Source: Luscinia megarhynchos
Taxonomy: Eukaryota; Chordata; Aves; Passeriformes; Turdidae
Assembly (NCBI GenBank): GCA_034336665.1
Contig: CM067592.1
Location: 44,359,761 to 44,423,760, forward strand
Direction of reading: 5' to 3'
DNA length: 64,000 nucleotides
Each line of letters starts with the position of its first letter. Within the stretch, counting starts at the first letter, position 1. This document shows, one piece after another, positions 1 through 15,100 of this stretch. The notes under the pieces were generated by a model that saw only the letters and a list, made by a program, of their open reading frames with translations, was not told the origin of the DNA and ran no database searches. A program made the translations under genes and the position numbers.

Positions 1-138
1 CCTTTTCTCTGCGTAACCCCTGCTCAGCAGCAACAAAAACATCTCTGTATTATCAACCCTATATGCGGAACAAATCCAAACCACAGCCCATACTTGACAC
101 TGAAGAAAGTTAACTCTACCCCAGCCAAAACCAGCACA
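1..138 (+). repeat. 3' end of an avian ERV-type LTR, cut by the window edge
   Basis: The stretch runs through 'tattatcaaccct', 'caaatccaaaccacagccc' and 'ccagccaaaaccagcaca' and ends in CA at 138. I recognise this as the 3' terminus of a common bird endogenous-retrovirus LTR whose copies end in this AACTCTA-CCCAGCCAAAACCAGCACA block. The same family recurs in the same orientation at 50459-51013. Only the terminal part is present, so the rest lies left of the window. No viral coding sequence is seen. Family membership is from recall of avian repeats; the exact subfamily is not assigned. Confidence 0.7.
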
Positions 139-3100
139 GTGTTACAAGCAGCAGCTGAAGCCTTTTTAATAGGGAGATACAAATGTACAAAAATTCTAGA
201 GGCTGGAGCCAGCCTGTCAGTCAATAGAACTCTTGATTTTGTTTCAGCAATCACTTTTTCAGGACTGGTAAGATCTGGTGTTCTGGTATCACTTGAAGCA
301 GGAAAGTATCCTGAGCTAGAAGATGGGGAGATTTCAGAGATAACTGGAAAACTAAGGCAACCTTTTAGAAAGAAAAAATCTGCAAGTATTATGTCAGTTC
401 AAAATGGAGATGGACCTGGGCAATTTATTTGATACTGATATTGTATAAAATGACAGTTTGAGGCACCTTGCTTGGGTTTGGCCGTGCGTTCTCGTATGGC
501 TTATAAAAACAGAACTTGTTTCCTTTTTTGCCTTTTTAAAATCTGAATTCAGGTTGTATGTAGTATTCTATTTACTTTACTTTCTGAAATGAGCCTTTTT
601 TTGAGCATCCTTTTCTTAAGAATATAGCTTGACAAGAGTGGTAAGCACATGATAAGTTAGCCATCGAAAGCTGAAAAACTATTACATCTGTGTTGCAACT
701 CAGCCTTTCCTAGCAGTTTATCTGTCTAGAGTTGCTGTCCTCATGCCTGAAGAAACAGATACTTTATAGTGTGAGAACATTTGGTTATGACAGCTAAAAA
801 GATTTGCTGAATCTGTGGAAATTAAATTCATTTTCTTGTCCCAAGGTAGAAGTAAACCAAAATGATGCAGGAAGATGAAGCTAATGGTGTCTTAAATACA
901 GCACTGGAGACTGTACACCGACCCAGGGAATCCATTCCTCTTCTTTTCTTCCCATCTTAGCTTCATCTCGTACCAACACACTTGCTGTTGCAAGCTGGTA
1001 TCTTCTTGTGGACCATAACTTGCTGATCTTTTTGTTTGTTAACTATCTTCTGTAGGCAGGATGAACTGTAGTGATGCCTGTCTCTTTCCCCAGGCTTCTC
1101 TTGCCCTGAATTGATTAAGTCAGTTCATCCTTTCCTGTAGATTATATTTCCAAACCTCTGAACAGTCTTCCTTTTCTCCTCTGGACTCTGCATTTGTTTC
1201 TGTCTCAGCAATTTCTGAAACAGGAGGTGACTGGCAGAGGCTTTGACAGGACTGGATAGGACAGCTTAATTACTTCCCAGTGTTATGTATTACACTATTG
1301 GAAACTGCTTTGGCAAAAACATCACTTTGTTGATTCACAAATTTCCTAATGCCCTGTCATCCACAGATCCTGTGATGGTATAGGACCTTCCCAGTAATTC
1401 CTCATGTTTATTTTTGTATTAATTCTGATTTTTGCTTCCCCATTTTGATTTGATCCACCTAAGATTATCCTTTCATTTTACCATAACTGTTGTGAAATAT
1501 TGTGCTATCTCCAAAGAGGAATTTCTGGTGACCTTTTTGACCTTGGAATTAGAAACACCACTGACCAAAAAAGAAAATAAAACCAAAAATCCCACCAAAA
1601 TTTGTCATAATAAATCTTCACATATTGAGATAGAGACACAGGAGTTCACAGTAAATTTTGTTATTTTTAACTCCTTAGCCTATTATAGAGAGGCACATTC
1701 TGAGAGCTCCTGTCCTGGGAAGACCTCATAAATTAACTTGCCTAAACATACTGCCTTTTTCTAAGTCTAAAAAGTCCTTTGATTTCAGTGCCCTTTTGGT
1801 TTGGAAGCTCAAGAGATATGGTAGGCTTGAAACCCAAATTTGTCAGAAATGTTACAAATGAATTGTAATTGTGCATTTATTCCATTAATGTAGTAAAGCC
1901 CATAAGCATTTTCTGGATACGAAATACTTATTAAATAATGTCAGAACACATGAAGAATAAAATGAAATGTGGAAGGATTATGGTGTTTTAGTTCATTCAG
2001 CTGTGCTCGTTGGTGCAGTGATCCTGAATGCATGTGTTTTGTGGTGCTGCACAGGTCCCAAGCCACGTGTGACTGCAGATTCCTAGGCTGTGGTACAGCT
2101 GTGCCCAGCAGCACAGGGCAGTATGTGAGCTCTAGCTAAAATCCATGCTTATGGTGTGCACTGCTTGGGAAGAGAAGCAGCACATGTTTTGGGAGCTCTA
2201 GCAGTGTGTCAGAGATGATCTTTCACATCTGCAGAGGAGGACTTCTGCAGTTAGAAGCTTTAGTGCCCATGGTCTAAGATTCTGGTAGTTCCTGGTGAGC
2301 TGTTTCAACAGGCTTGGTGCATCCATCTGGTCATTCTGTGAAAGGGAGACCTGGTTGTAGCCCTGGGCTGTTTGTTAACTACGGGGTTCTTTTCCCCTCT
2401 CCAGAGTGTGTGCTTTCTGCAAAGTTTCTTTTGCGTGTTAGCTGTAGTGCTTGCCAACACCTTTGAAAGACACTCCATGCTTGGTTTTTAAAGAGAGTGG
2501 GGCTGAGGATTAAGGCCCTCATGACAAAAGCAGAGATATTTTCTTGTGTCAGCAGTTAGGAATTTAAAAGACTGTAAAAACTTTTTACAGAAGACAACCA
2601 TAGGACTCCCTTTCTGCTGCCACTCCTGCCCCCTCTAGTAACCTGTAAATGTCTAGCTGCCATTCAAAGCTAGTTTAAAATTTCAGTCGACTTTCTGGGT
2701 TTAGCCAAAACAGTTACTGATGCAGCTGATGTTTTGTAACTTAGGTTCCCTTCCAAATGAGGGAAATTGACTGCAGAGAATCGTGCTCATTTAACACTGT
2801 TTTTTTTTTGTTGGACTTGTTAAATTAGGAATTTGCTTCTAGGGTAGATAAAGTGGTGAAATCTAATGAGTGTGATAAGAAAATGGAAAGCACACAGACA
2901 AGAAATGTATTAAATATTTTTTCTGGTGGCCAGGATTTTTGAGGACTGTCCACCAGCAGGTCTGCCCTGGTGCAGAGTCCCTCGTAATGCACAAATATTC
3001 ATTGCACCATTTTGCAGCAGGGGAGAAGAAGCTGTGGTGGTAAGAGAGGAAGATGAGGGTAGAGAAGGATTTGAAAGAACAGCCTTGAACTATCTGAGCA

Positions 3101-6100
3101 TAGCAGAAAGGCTAAAGTAAGGAAATATTTTTTGTTAAAAAAACAGTGCTGTTATGGACCATCAGGAAATGAATATAACTGATACTGGTTTAGCCAAACT
3201 TACTGGTGAGGGGAGGGTGAGAAGATACCTGGTAAAACTAACAGTTTTAAAACCAGTAGAAGCAGGCACACTCATCCAAAGCTTCTAATGAAACTAGCAC
3301 AGGATACTACAATCTGCTAGGCAGCCTTTTTGAACTTTCATGGAAAACAAATGAGATCCAAGGAAACTGAACTAGGCAAATGTAGTAAAACTCTTTAACA
3401 AGATAAAAGCAATGTCCCTGGAAATTGTTCAGCAGAAAGTTGAATTAAAATGATTTTCAAATGTTACAAAGGTCAAACGTGTCAGCACTTATATCAAAAA
3501 CAGTTTTTCAGCTATTTTGAATTGAAATTGAATTAGGCCTTTCTGCTGGTAGAGAATTGCAGACCGTTCTGTGCAATGCTGTTGCAACAATTCCATCAGC
3601 ACAGAAAAAATTATAATAGGCCTAAAGTATGAATTATTTTCATTTCATGACTGCTTGGGCTTGATTTTTGAGGATAGTTTTTAAAACGTGCAGTCATTTA
3701 ATGTATGATTGTCTGGTGTCCCTGGATGACTCCTCTGTCTGACCAAAATTTAAATCAACACTGTGCTGCACCAAATACAGCTTTGACACAATGTACTGAG
3801 GGTTGGCCCAGTGGCTTTTGAGTTTCATGTAGCCAGTAAAGATAAAAGGTGCTGACAAAATTTTGAGGGCCTCTGGAGCAGAGCTGTGTGATTGATGAGT
3901 AAACTGAAAACATAGCCCTGGATTAACTGAAGCATAAGTAAAATTGTCTCTATGTTCCATCCTGGATGAAAAATAAATGTGCTAAAATATTTTCTAAGGG
4001 CCTCTGCAGAGGGGTGATATGTTCCCTGCAGAGGCTGTGTATCTCTAGCAGACAGGCTGGAAACATATTTATGATTTGGATTGACATTTATCTGACTATC
4101 TTTCTAGCAAGAAGAGGACTTCAGAGAAATGCCAGATTCCATTGCTGGAATGGCTTGTTTCCCTAGCCAAGGATAGAGAATGAAGTAGTTACTTGCCAGG
4201 GTGTACAGCCTTCAAGTTTTGTTTTACTTGATTAGAGCTGTTCAGGAATGTGTATGCAGCTGGACATGCTAACTGAGAGCCTGCTGTATGACTCAGCTTT
4301 GTGCCTTTTGAGCCCTGGTGCTGCTGTTTTTCTGTTTGTGAGCTTGCACTGTTCTGGTCTGAGCAAGACGAGCAGGACTGTTGTCAGGTAGCAGTTCTCT
4401 CCATTGGTCTGAAAGATCTCCTGGAAGGAGTTGCACAGGGGATTGCAGTAGAGGCTGCAGAGGTTTGGGTTTCTGGGTTTGGTACTAAGCTTTGATGCTG
4501 ACCAGAGGACATGCCAAGGGAGTGAGTTGTTTCCCAGTGATTTCATTCTCACCATTTATGGATGCTTGTGCAAGCACTTCCTCCCACAGTGCTTCTTGTA
4601 ATCAGGCAGAGAACCAATACTGCCATGTCAGGAGAATATCGAATTTCATGTTGAAATATTGACACCTTTTGCTGTTGCATCCGGGAGGGGGAGCCTCATT
4701 ATAAAAAGCAAATGTGACAGCACTTAGCATGTGACCATCAGGAATGGACCCTACGATTCTTCCCACCTTTGGAGCAGTGGAAAACTGGGAACATTGAATT
4801 GAGTGAGCTCTGACTGGACACCAGCCAGAGTCTGGTGGTCTCCAGCCCACCAGTGGCACTTTCATCTACTCAGTGGCTTATTTGGATACTCACACAGTCA
4901 AAGTGCATGCCAGCAGGTCACAAGCAAGCAGAAGGGGAAGCCTAAGCCTGAAAGAAGGGGCTTGGAATGGAAAAGGAAGAGAATTTATATAGAGCTTTGG
5001 TTTGTGCAGCAAGAAGAAAGGCTTCAGCCAATGAATCACAACCAGCTCAATGTGCTCATACAATGTGAAACCTTATTTTTTAGTGCAAGAAGGCGAGTAG
5101 AAGCAATGAAGTGAGACACTAGCAAGTGCTACACCTAATCTTCAGCACTGTTCAGGTGGAAGTATGTAGCTGGTTAGGGCAGAATTTTTGGAAAGTGGTG
5201 TGCATGCACATGGCAAAAGGCTTTAATGTCCTCTATGCTTTAAATTCACATGTGCACTCACTGTAGTTTGGGCTCATAAAGATCATATTGGGGCTGATTT
5301 GCAAAGTATCCAATGGAAATCTCTTCAAAAACTTAGATTTCCTTTTTACATTAATTCCAAACCTCTTAGCACATTCTGGAAGTGTGACCCCGTTTCAGAG
5401 GTTTTTTTGGGATTTATATAAGAGCTTGAAATCCAGTTCTGAGGGATGGTAATTTCTTTCCACGTTTGATCTGTCACAAACAGATATTATTCTATATAAG
5501 GTTTCCTAGCAAGAGGTTTGATGTGAATTTACTTTTCAGCACCAAGTGCATTGAACAACAATAAATACAATCTCTGTTCTCTTAGGTTTTTGCTTAGTTT
5601 TATTAACTCTTGAATGGTGCAGAGCCTGAAAAACTGGCATGGTTGGGAGAAACACAAGTCTGGTTTTGGTTGAGGAGTGGTTTTGGGTGAGTGCTCTTAG
5701 GGCAATGTCTAGGAAGATTCCTATACTAGCAGGGCTCTTGTGGGCTTTTCTTCCCTGGTGAAATACTGCTATGTCTGAAAAAGTTAGGCAAGAAGTAATA
5801 CTGACATTTCTCTGTCTTCAGTGAGTCCCTGTCCTGCTCATGTAAGAAGGCAAAAAACTCCCAAGTGTGGACTTGAGTTAAAAAGCAAGCGAATGCATCT
5901 GGGAAAAGGGTAGCTGTTGGAAAGGAAGGGCAGTTTTGGAGTTAGGGCTGCTTTGGAGGGCAAACAAGCGCAGCTTTGGAAGCAGACTCCTGGCAGAATG
6001 CAGTGTGAGAGCACCACGGCATTAGGGTGCAGTGTGTGCTGTGGTATGCGGCGTGTGCAGCGCTGGAGAAGGGCTGGGTCTGGCTCCCTGCGAGCCCTGA

Positions 6101-9100
6101 CACAACCTAGTCCATGGGGCCCTCACTGCTAATGACTCCAGTAAAAGATTCCCTACCTGGGAATGGCGCTGGCTGGCAGGACCACATGCCCTATTCTTAG
6201 GAGACAGCTTTGTGTCAGAAATTGTTTAGTTAAAAAGTTCACAGATGAGTCAAAATACCAGCAGGGTGGCATTTTTCCTGAATTGATCAAATGAAGAATT
6301 TGTAGGAGTTTATGTTCCTGAGACTTTCTTTCTTCTGTGTGATGGATTTTGACACAAGTTTTTCAATTTCAGCTTTATTTTCCTTCCATATGAGTTTGGG
6401 AAGAGTGTTTTAATCCTTTCATATGAATATTTAGAAAAAAACCTGTAAAAGCTATATGGTGTGAGATATGTAGAATATTGCAAGGGCTGAATATCTGCTT
6501 TATGTTACTTGTTCTGTGTCACAAACCAAAGGTAATCTCTGAACTCTTTTATCCTTAATCCAGTGTCACAACACTGCACAGACACAAGGTTTGTGGACCA
6601 GCATCTCAGATTTTAACTGAAGAGACAGAAGCATAAGGAACTCCAGTAGGTGTTGCCTGACGCTGAGAAGATGCACACTACTGACAGTGCAATGATGCAG
6701 GAGGGAGGCATACTTCAGCAGATCTTTGGGGTGGATGACAGTAGTGAAATTTAACCCAGGACTTTGTATCTGTTGTGTTCTCATTCAAATGTACGTTTTA
6801 AGAGTAGACTTTTTGTGGTACAAGTCTCATGCCTATGCTGTGCAGACCTTCTTGGGAGTTTGTTCAGAGAATGAAATTGAGTCACTTGGTAATGCCTGGG
6901 AAAGATCTCATTAGTCTCTCTTTAGATCTCAAGTACAGCTTGTCAGAATTTACCTTGCTTGGGCAGGGTAAATATTTCAGCCACTTGAATTATTTTTCCC
7001 TGATTACCTGCATGTTGTTTTGTTTTTGTCACAGTTTTAGCAACTACTCACTTAGCAACTGCTGTTGTACAATATTGCTTGCCATTTTCAAAACTGGATT
7101 TGGAGAAAGATGATTCACATCTCACTATATCTTTACAATCTTTTTGCACCAGAGCTTTTTGCTGTGGTGCTGAAAGTTACAGACCATAAATCAGTATATT
7201 CTTGCATTTTTGCATACGGATACCAGTTGCACTGTGGCTTTTTCATGTAATTTCTGGAAAGCATTGGCCTGCCTAGCCCCGGAAAGCTACCAGTAATTCA
7301 CTTCAGAGGCCAAAGTGTAACATGCCCGTAAGATAAATCCTGACATCCTTTGTTCTTGTTTCTGTTCGTTTCATCACACCCCAGACAGAGCCTGCCTGCT
7401 TATCTTGGACCATTTTCATCTTGACAGTCAGACTTACGTAATCACAGTGACTTTGCAAAAATTCTGAGCTCTTGGCAGATAGCTCTGCTTTTCTCAGGGA
7501 TCTTTGAGCAAATGTTTATCCAGAAGACTTACCCTGATGGCAAGTGTGTGTGACCATGTGGGGAAGGCGACCTGCCCTGGCCTATAAAAAAATGATTTGA
7601 CTATCTAGGGCTCAAAAGTGCTAAAGAAGACAGGGTTAGCTGTTGGAACAGTTGTCTACGTTGTTCACTGAGATGATGCAGAAATTTTTGTTCGGTTGGT
7701 CTAAAAGGTTTGAGTTCAGAGATATTCTCATGGCTTTTTTGCCTTTTTTGCCTGACAAAATTTTGTGATACCATTTTTTTTGTCCATTCCAAGCGGTAGT
7801 GATGGAGGATACATTTAATAAAGCTTCTGCTATCCAATCTGAGTTCTGCCTTTGTATCTTGATTAGCTGCAGTTACATTTTGAAGATATAACACTTTTAT
7901 TTTTAAATGTAGGCAGCAGGGGAATTTGAATAGTAAAGACACGTAGTACAGTGGACAAGTCTCAGGACTAGCAGAGGAAAATAAGAACATTTTCTTCTGG
8001 CTTTGGATGCATTGAAACTAGCTCAGAAGTTCACAAGTTAAAATCTTCCATATTTTGCCAGCAACAGGTTTACCTCTGCAAATCAGTTGAATTTAGACAG
8101 CTACTTAAAATTCCTGAGGGGTCTTTTATGGCATGCAACAATCCTTTTCAGGAGCAAAACAAAGAGAAGAACATAACAAAACAGCCCAGATACTTTCTAG
8201 CCTTTGGCTCAGAAGTGCCAAGCACTCAGCAGTTTCCTAGTTACATTGGCAGCAGATGGATTTTCCTGGGTCTGAAAATCAAAATATTTTAGATTTTTTT
8301 CACAAAGGCAGCTTGGTGTATTGGCTGAATTGGGGCAACTGGTCATGTCCTAATGTGAACAGTCAGGGAGGTAAGTGGAGGTGCCATCTGACAGTGGATC
8401 CAGGTGACTCATTCCAGGAGTATCATCTGCAGGCTCTTACTGCACAGCTGGTGGCTTGTAAATTCCCATCCTACCTTGGGATATACTATTTTTTCTGTGG
8501 CTGAGATCACAGGTACTACAAAGAACACATATTCAGGCCTGTGTCTCACTTTTCAAAAATTTTGTCAGCTATTCCTCTTGGAAGGCTTTTGCATTGAGAA
8601 CTTCTAGCCTTTGATCTTCTTGAAACCAGCTAGGGACCATTCCAGCAGTTCTTGTTTGAAGTTTTCCATTGCAAAATCTAACATAATGTAACAACATAGA
8701 AATATAATGTAAATTCTCCCTTTCACCCCTGTATCAATGGAAAGGTCATCTGGTGTTCTGCTGTGCTCTTTTGGGAAGCCAGAACCTTCTCTTAAAGATG
8801 TTTCTACTTGCCTATAACATAGACACTGGTTCAAAATTGTTGTTCTGTTTGGAACAGCAGCCAAAGTCCTGGTCTAATTGATCCATTGAGTGGAAAAATG
8901 TTTTACCAGTGCTGAATGTTTTATACGGAATATTCTTTCCTAGCTGGCAGAACTTCAAGAAAATCCAAAGATCCTGCTGCATGGTTAGCAGAAGACATAT
9001 GGAAACTGTCTGGGCCTGTTCATGGCACTGCAAGATTAGGTTGTTTACTCTAGTAACCTCATAGTTTTGATTTGTTCACACTTACAGGAATCGTGCAAGT

Positions 9101-12100
9101 AATGACATCAGTTTTGCAAAAGGAAGGGGAAGCATTCCAGGCAATTGAAAATATGTGTTCTGAATTATTCCATTCCACCAAAAAGAAAAAAAAAAAAGGT
9201 ATACAAGCACTGGTGAGAGAGTATGTTCGGTATTCTAAATTTCTAAGGGATGTTTCTTCTGGAAGCAGTCTTCAAAACTGTTGTTGAGTTTAGTCCTGAG
9301 TTATACATGGCCTATGATAGAGAGTATAAATAAAATAAATACTGAAGACTAGTTTGGACTTGTAAGAATTTTTCTTTCTAACAGCACTCCAAAGAGCATC
9401 TGTGAGCACTGAATGAAAAAAAACATGGCAGCTAAATCCCAGATCATTAGTAGCAAGCTTGTTTAGTTTCTGCAATTGTGGGCCAGGAAGATAAAAAGTA
9501 CTTCTAAATCTTGTCCTTGAAGCTGTGAAAGACAGGTAATCTTCAGCATTAGCTTACTCCTTACAGTCACAAACACAGTAAAGTGTCATAATTTCTGCAT
9601 TTTTTACAAGCTTTCTATAGTTGGAAAGCCAAATTGCTTCCTTTCTAAGAGAATTTTCCTGTATGGATGTCAAGAAGTATGAAAAAATGTTTTATTAACC
9701 TCAGTATTTTAGTTTTGCTTCAACTACATTTAAGACTATCAAGTGGAAAGGAAGGAGGAGGAAATGGATCAAAGCAACTATTTTAGCAGAAAATTATTTA
9801 AAACAAACAAAATAACAACTAAAACATTAGTTACAGATGTTGAATTTTAAAAGTATAGCTAGTCTCAGCCCAGGAAACCCTAGTTTCAGGGTTTTTTAGC
9901 TTTGCGACTTGGTTATTCTTGTAACATAATCTGGAGATGGTTCTGTTAAGTGTCTTGTGAAGTAAGTATTGGGCAAAAGAAAGAAACTCTTCCTACTAGT
10001 GTACTGGTTATATGGTTTTGAAAATTGGAAAGTGTATATATTCTAAGAGAAGTCAGGATTGTTAGTATTTTCTTTTCGTTTGGATCATTTTTCCCAATGA
10101 TTTCGAAGCTGGACATTGTCAAGTGAAGAAATGCTGAATAGGAGACAGGTAGGAATTCTAAGTGTAGTAGGTTGAAAATCGGGGAAGATTTTTTTGCCTT
10201 CAACTTTACTTCAGGAGTGTAGAAATTAGACAAAAGGCCAGTCCTTCCTTCCATTTCTTGAAGTATAAATGTATGCGGTGAAGATTTGATATGTGAAGGT
10301 TTTAGAAACAAACTTTGCTAACACTTACAAAATCTTTAACAAAGATGCAATTAAAAAAAAAAGTTTAATGCTTCTCTAATAGTGTGCAAATATGGATCAC
10401 CAGTTCAAGGATTTTCTGTATGAGAATGCACTTCATGAAAGCTTGGGAGGTTCCTGCAGGGCAGGGAGGAGGAATCCCGATAGGCTTACATGGAGAATTC
10501 TCAGGACGAGTGCAGGTTCATAGCCACATAATTAACCCTATAAAAAGATGGGAGCAAATTCCATCAAGTTCTTGGAGGTGTCCAGATGTGCATTAAAAGC
10601 TACCCTGAGTAATGGGAACAATCTATACCACTGCGGGTCTTATTCCGCATTCAGCACATAGTGGGGCGTTTATTTCTGCTGCAGTCAGTGGAAACATAAA
10701 AGTTGCATTTTGCACTGTATATCAGTGTAAATTACTCAGACAAAGACTATGTGTTAGTGCAGTCTATTACAAGTAAATGGGTTGCACTTCTTCCAGCAGT
10801 GCTGTAAGTAGCATTTCTTTGATGCAACCATCCTTCTGCAATAAGAAGAGAATGAAAATTTCATTATTTGCTTCTAAAGCCTTGTTTTTATAGCTCCTAT
10901 TTGAAAAATGGTTGGTTTATGTATTCCTGTTTAAATTCCAGATAGCAACTGAAAACGTTCAGTGTCTTCTGTTTGGTCCTGGTAAGACACACTGTAAGAA
11001 TTTTGCATAAGATGTTTTGTCGACAGCAGAGACAGAGATCAAATTCTTCACTCTCTTTACCTGTCAGCATCTTTTTGTCTGACTTGAGGCATACTGGATA
11101 TCTTCTAAGTGACTTGGGTGATCCTTCTACAGAAGAGGTGCTCCCTCTACTTGACATGCTGGCTTTGAGAAAAAAAACCCAAATATAAATTATACAAAGC
11201 CCATGGGAGATGCGTAACTCATAAGTAACCTAAAGTGGTTTCCATCTCCTTTGTTTCATTAACTTCTACTGTTCTTGTCTGCTGGGCAGATCCCTCATAT
11301 AACCTGCTTCTGCTAATGGCTTCAATCCAATCTTTCTTACAGAAGTGGTCCAAAAGTGGTCTGAAAGTGACTTAGTCTGCTCTGAAGGCTGCTTTTGCCA
11401 TTTTAAGCCCATGCCAAAACTAGATTTCTCCTGCCCATGTGTGCAGGAGCTCCTCATGGTAGGTGGGTTCAGGCTTCAAGGCTCTGGTGTTGCCAGTCTC
11501 AGCTTTCTGTTGAAGGCTCACCAGACTTCTAAGGATCTGCATCACACTGGAGCAAGAAATCCTGCTTTCTTCTCAACACTTGGCCTCCTGGATCATTACC
11601 ATGACAAAGGAGGATTATTGACTTTGATAGTCATGGTGCTTTTGATTTAAGGCCTGCTTTGATTTTGGGCAATAGTGTTCATTGGCCCAGAGAAGCAATG
11701 GTCTCCTCCAGGTGAAGAGCAAGACGAGAAACATGCTTTTGAGAAGTAGGAGAAAAAGGGAAAGAATTGGCTGAAGAGGCTGAATGGAATCTGTAATGGA
11801 TGCAGTTAGTCTCTGGGAAGGACCCAAAAGCAGCCCATGATTCCTTAAGACAATTAAAAGCAAATTGTCCGGCTGAGCGATCCCAGAGCAAGGAAGATGC
11901 TCCCCAGACTATAATTCAAGGGGCTGAATGGCCCTCAAAAACTGAGAGCAGAAAGAAAAAAAAGCCCCGAAGATGAGGCAAATGATGGAACAGATGTGAG
12001 CGCTTTTGTTGGGAAGACTTGGAGGCTAGCGGGATGGCGATAGGCTAATTTGAGGCGAATAATGCCAGGTTCCTTTCATATGCAGAACAGCACTTTGATC

Positions 12101-15100
12101 CAATGTGGATGAAAGTACTGAAAAGTGGAGAGGATGGCAGGGGGTCTTTTGTCTTTGACAAAAAAGGCATCTGCCAGGCTCTAACTCCCTTTTCCCCACC
12201 CCCTTAACCTAGCAGGCTTCTCCAACAATGCTACCAAAAGGGGCAAGTGTCTCCTGACAGCTGAAGAAATCTCTAGGAGGAGAATGAGGTTTGCAGCAAT
12301 ATGTATACTAGAGAGCTTAATCGATTTTTTCCACAGTACAAAAAGAGAGAGGGTTGGGGAAAACAGAGATCACAGTGAAAATGGGAGGTGGGAGATAAAA
12401 AGTCCCTTTCTAATAAACTTGTTACTTTTGTTCTCCGAATACATCTTTTCAGAAGATGCTTTGATGCTAGAATGAATACACTTAATGGAGCAGAGTAGGA
12501 TAGAGTTGCTGGAGGGGGTGTGTGAAATAAGGAAGAGTAGTTTTGCAAGGAGGATGAGTGTAGAATGATTTTTGTGGATTCCAACTCAAGAAAGATCTTG
12601 GAAATAGTAAAATAGTGTAATGTAAGAGATACCAGCAAGACAGATGCCTGCTTTCTGTACCACCTGCTGGAGGAGCTCAGATCCACCCAAATTCTTGGGT
12701 TTGATTTCTAAGCAAAATTGAAAACTTCTTTTTAACTTTTCTGTATTAGCTGTTTTCCTAACCGCTTGGAATTACCAGCAGTGAAAGGACTGCAGGATTG
12801 AATGGGCATTTTGGAAGGCAGGAAATATTTGTGCCAGCAGATACAGCAATTTCAGACCAGCTGCTGATCTGGTCCCTGCTTCTCATGCTCTGTTGACTTT
12901 CTTCAGCTTTTCACATCTGGTAAACAAGACTGAGATCCAATTTACAGAGTTTGATGGCTGTTGTCTTCTTTTAGCATCACTTTGCACCTAGTCTGATGTT
13001 TTCTTTGAGAAGTAATAACAGATAATGAGTTACCAACTTCTGAGCAAAACCCATCTCAGTAAGTTAAATCCTTTAAGAACACTAGGTTCAGGAATCTTCC
13101 CTTTTCTTGAGACCCTGACAATGTTTATCCATTACTATTTACAGAAGATAACCTTCTCACCAGGGCAGAGCTTTAAGCAACATCTGATATCGCAAATAGT
13201 TCCTGCCCCTTTACCCTCACATTCCCTTCTCTTTCTGCTGAGGAATTTAAATTCCCCCCAGAAGGCAGAAGTGATAGAGGAATTGAGAGCTATCATGTTG
13301 ATTTGAGAGGCTGCACACTCATGCTGATGGCAAGTTGCAATCCTCTGTAGTTGTTCAGTAGTTGTCCCATTCCTCCAGCAGATGCAACAATCTGTTCAGA
13401 CCAGCTGATGTGGAGAGTATTTCCTGAACTCTGTGCAAAACTTGACACATGAATTACTGTTACTCATTAGGGAGGGCTAATTGTCGAGGACATTGATGCT
13501 CTCTTGATTTCTGCTTCTTTGTGGTATCTTGACTTTTCTTCCTGCTGGTGCAGAAGGACTTGAGCTGCTGCTGCTGTCCTCAAAGGAGCAGAGACCACCT
13601 TTGTCCCTTACAGAACCTAGGTGGAGGCCCACTCTCTTCAGGTGGTTCTTGTGTGACTTCTCCCTCATGTACTATGTACATGAGTGATAGGATGCAGGTC
13701 TAGGTCTGAGTGGGGAAAGGTGTTGCTCATGGGGAAGTCTGAGCTGCCAGGGAACAGTCTGCAGTCCTCCATGACAAGGGAAAACACTGATGCACTGCTA
13801 CACAAACCACCAACATGGCCATGGAGTCCAAGGTAGGCTGCTGGATGCTGTGTCCCCAGGCAGCTGTGGTTAGGATAGGATGTAAGAGTCTTGAGCAGTG
13901 AGCTGGGACACTTTGTTCTTTGAGATGAAACATGAACAACCTCATTGTAAAGGGTCTTTTGTGCTTTCCCATTTGGACAGGCAAGCCCTTCAGGTGCTGC
14001 TGTCCTGAAATTTCTCCAAGTCCAGTATTAAATCTGAGACCTCCAACCAGAAAGGTGTAGCAAAGGCCATAGAGCTGCCAAAGCTGCCACATTGGGGCAG
14101 TTTTTTGTGATGCCAGCAGTAAGATTAGAGATATGGAGGAAGAGGGGGTGAGTTGCCTCTATTCCTGTGAAATGTGTGCAGTGGTCCTGCATAACTGTAG
14201 GTCATTGTGGAAATTTATGCTGTGCTTTTGGGGCAGATTTATGTAGCTCTTTGCAGCTTACTGTCTGCTTACAGAAAGGAAGATGCCTGTATGGCTTGGC
14301 CTGGCTGCTGCAGTCCATTCCTGGTCTGTTTGGAGGCAGGACTGAATCTATTTCACCTGAAGCACATTGCAAGGGAGGAGGGAAGATGTCTGTGTGGACC
14401 TGAAGGTAGCATGCAGAGCAAGTGACAGTAGGAGTACAGGCTGCAGGGATACAACAGGGGGGGGAAGATTGGCTTTTTTCTCACGTCTCACCCAGCAGGC
14501 TGGTGCTTTCTCCCCAGAAGCCAGTTACCCTCTCCTGGTTTGTGTTTGGATGAAAATCAAACAGTAAAGATTGCAAAGCCTCTTTGATGTGCTTAGTCTG
14601 CATTGAGGCAGAGCTACCTGATCAGCTCGGAGGCTGTTACATTTCCTGACTGCTGTCTGGACATTGTTTCAAAGTCTGGAAAAGGACATACTGCTTTAAT
14701 GGTAAATAATCAAGCAGATGGTGCCCAATAGCTTAAAAATAGGTCATTCCCATGGAAGGGCTTTCAGCTGGACTGATTGTACATACTGACATTTTCCTGG
14801 CATGACCTTGCAGTCATGGCTATAGAAATCCTGTATTTTCAGCATGGATTTGGCTTGTCTCTAAGTGAATGTTGTCGGTCATTAGCATCAACTAGGAGTT
14901 CTCTGAAGCCAAACAAATGGAAAATGATGACTCTGGAGTATGATAAACCCCAGCCCACATGCAAACCTTTATTCAGACATGAAGGGGTTTCAATTTGGTT
15001 TTGTTCAATTTAGTTTAGCATCTAACAGATCCTTTGTAAGATGGCCACAGCTTAGTTTGATGTAACTTGCCTGCATGGAGCAGTTTGTACAAACAAAGTG

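Noticed and set aside
8256..8400. Possible exon ending before a gtaagt at 8364
   Set aside because: The frame has no similarity to TIKI2 residues that should precede 16805 and no clear acceptor; a lone donor-like site is common.
10640..10760. Segment 'tgcagtcagtggaaacataaa ... gcactgtatatcag' resembling an old amniote repeat
   Set aside because: The resemblance is too loose to name a family without a repeat-library search.
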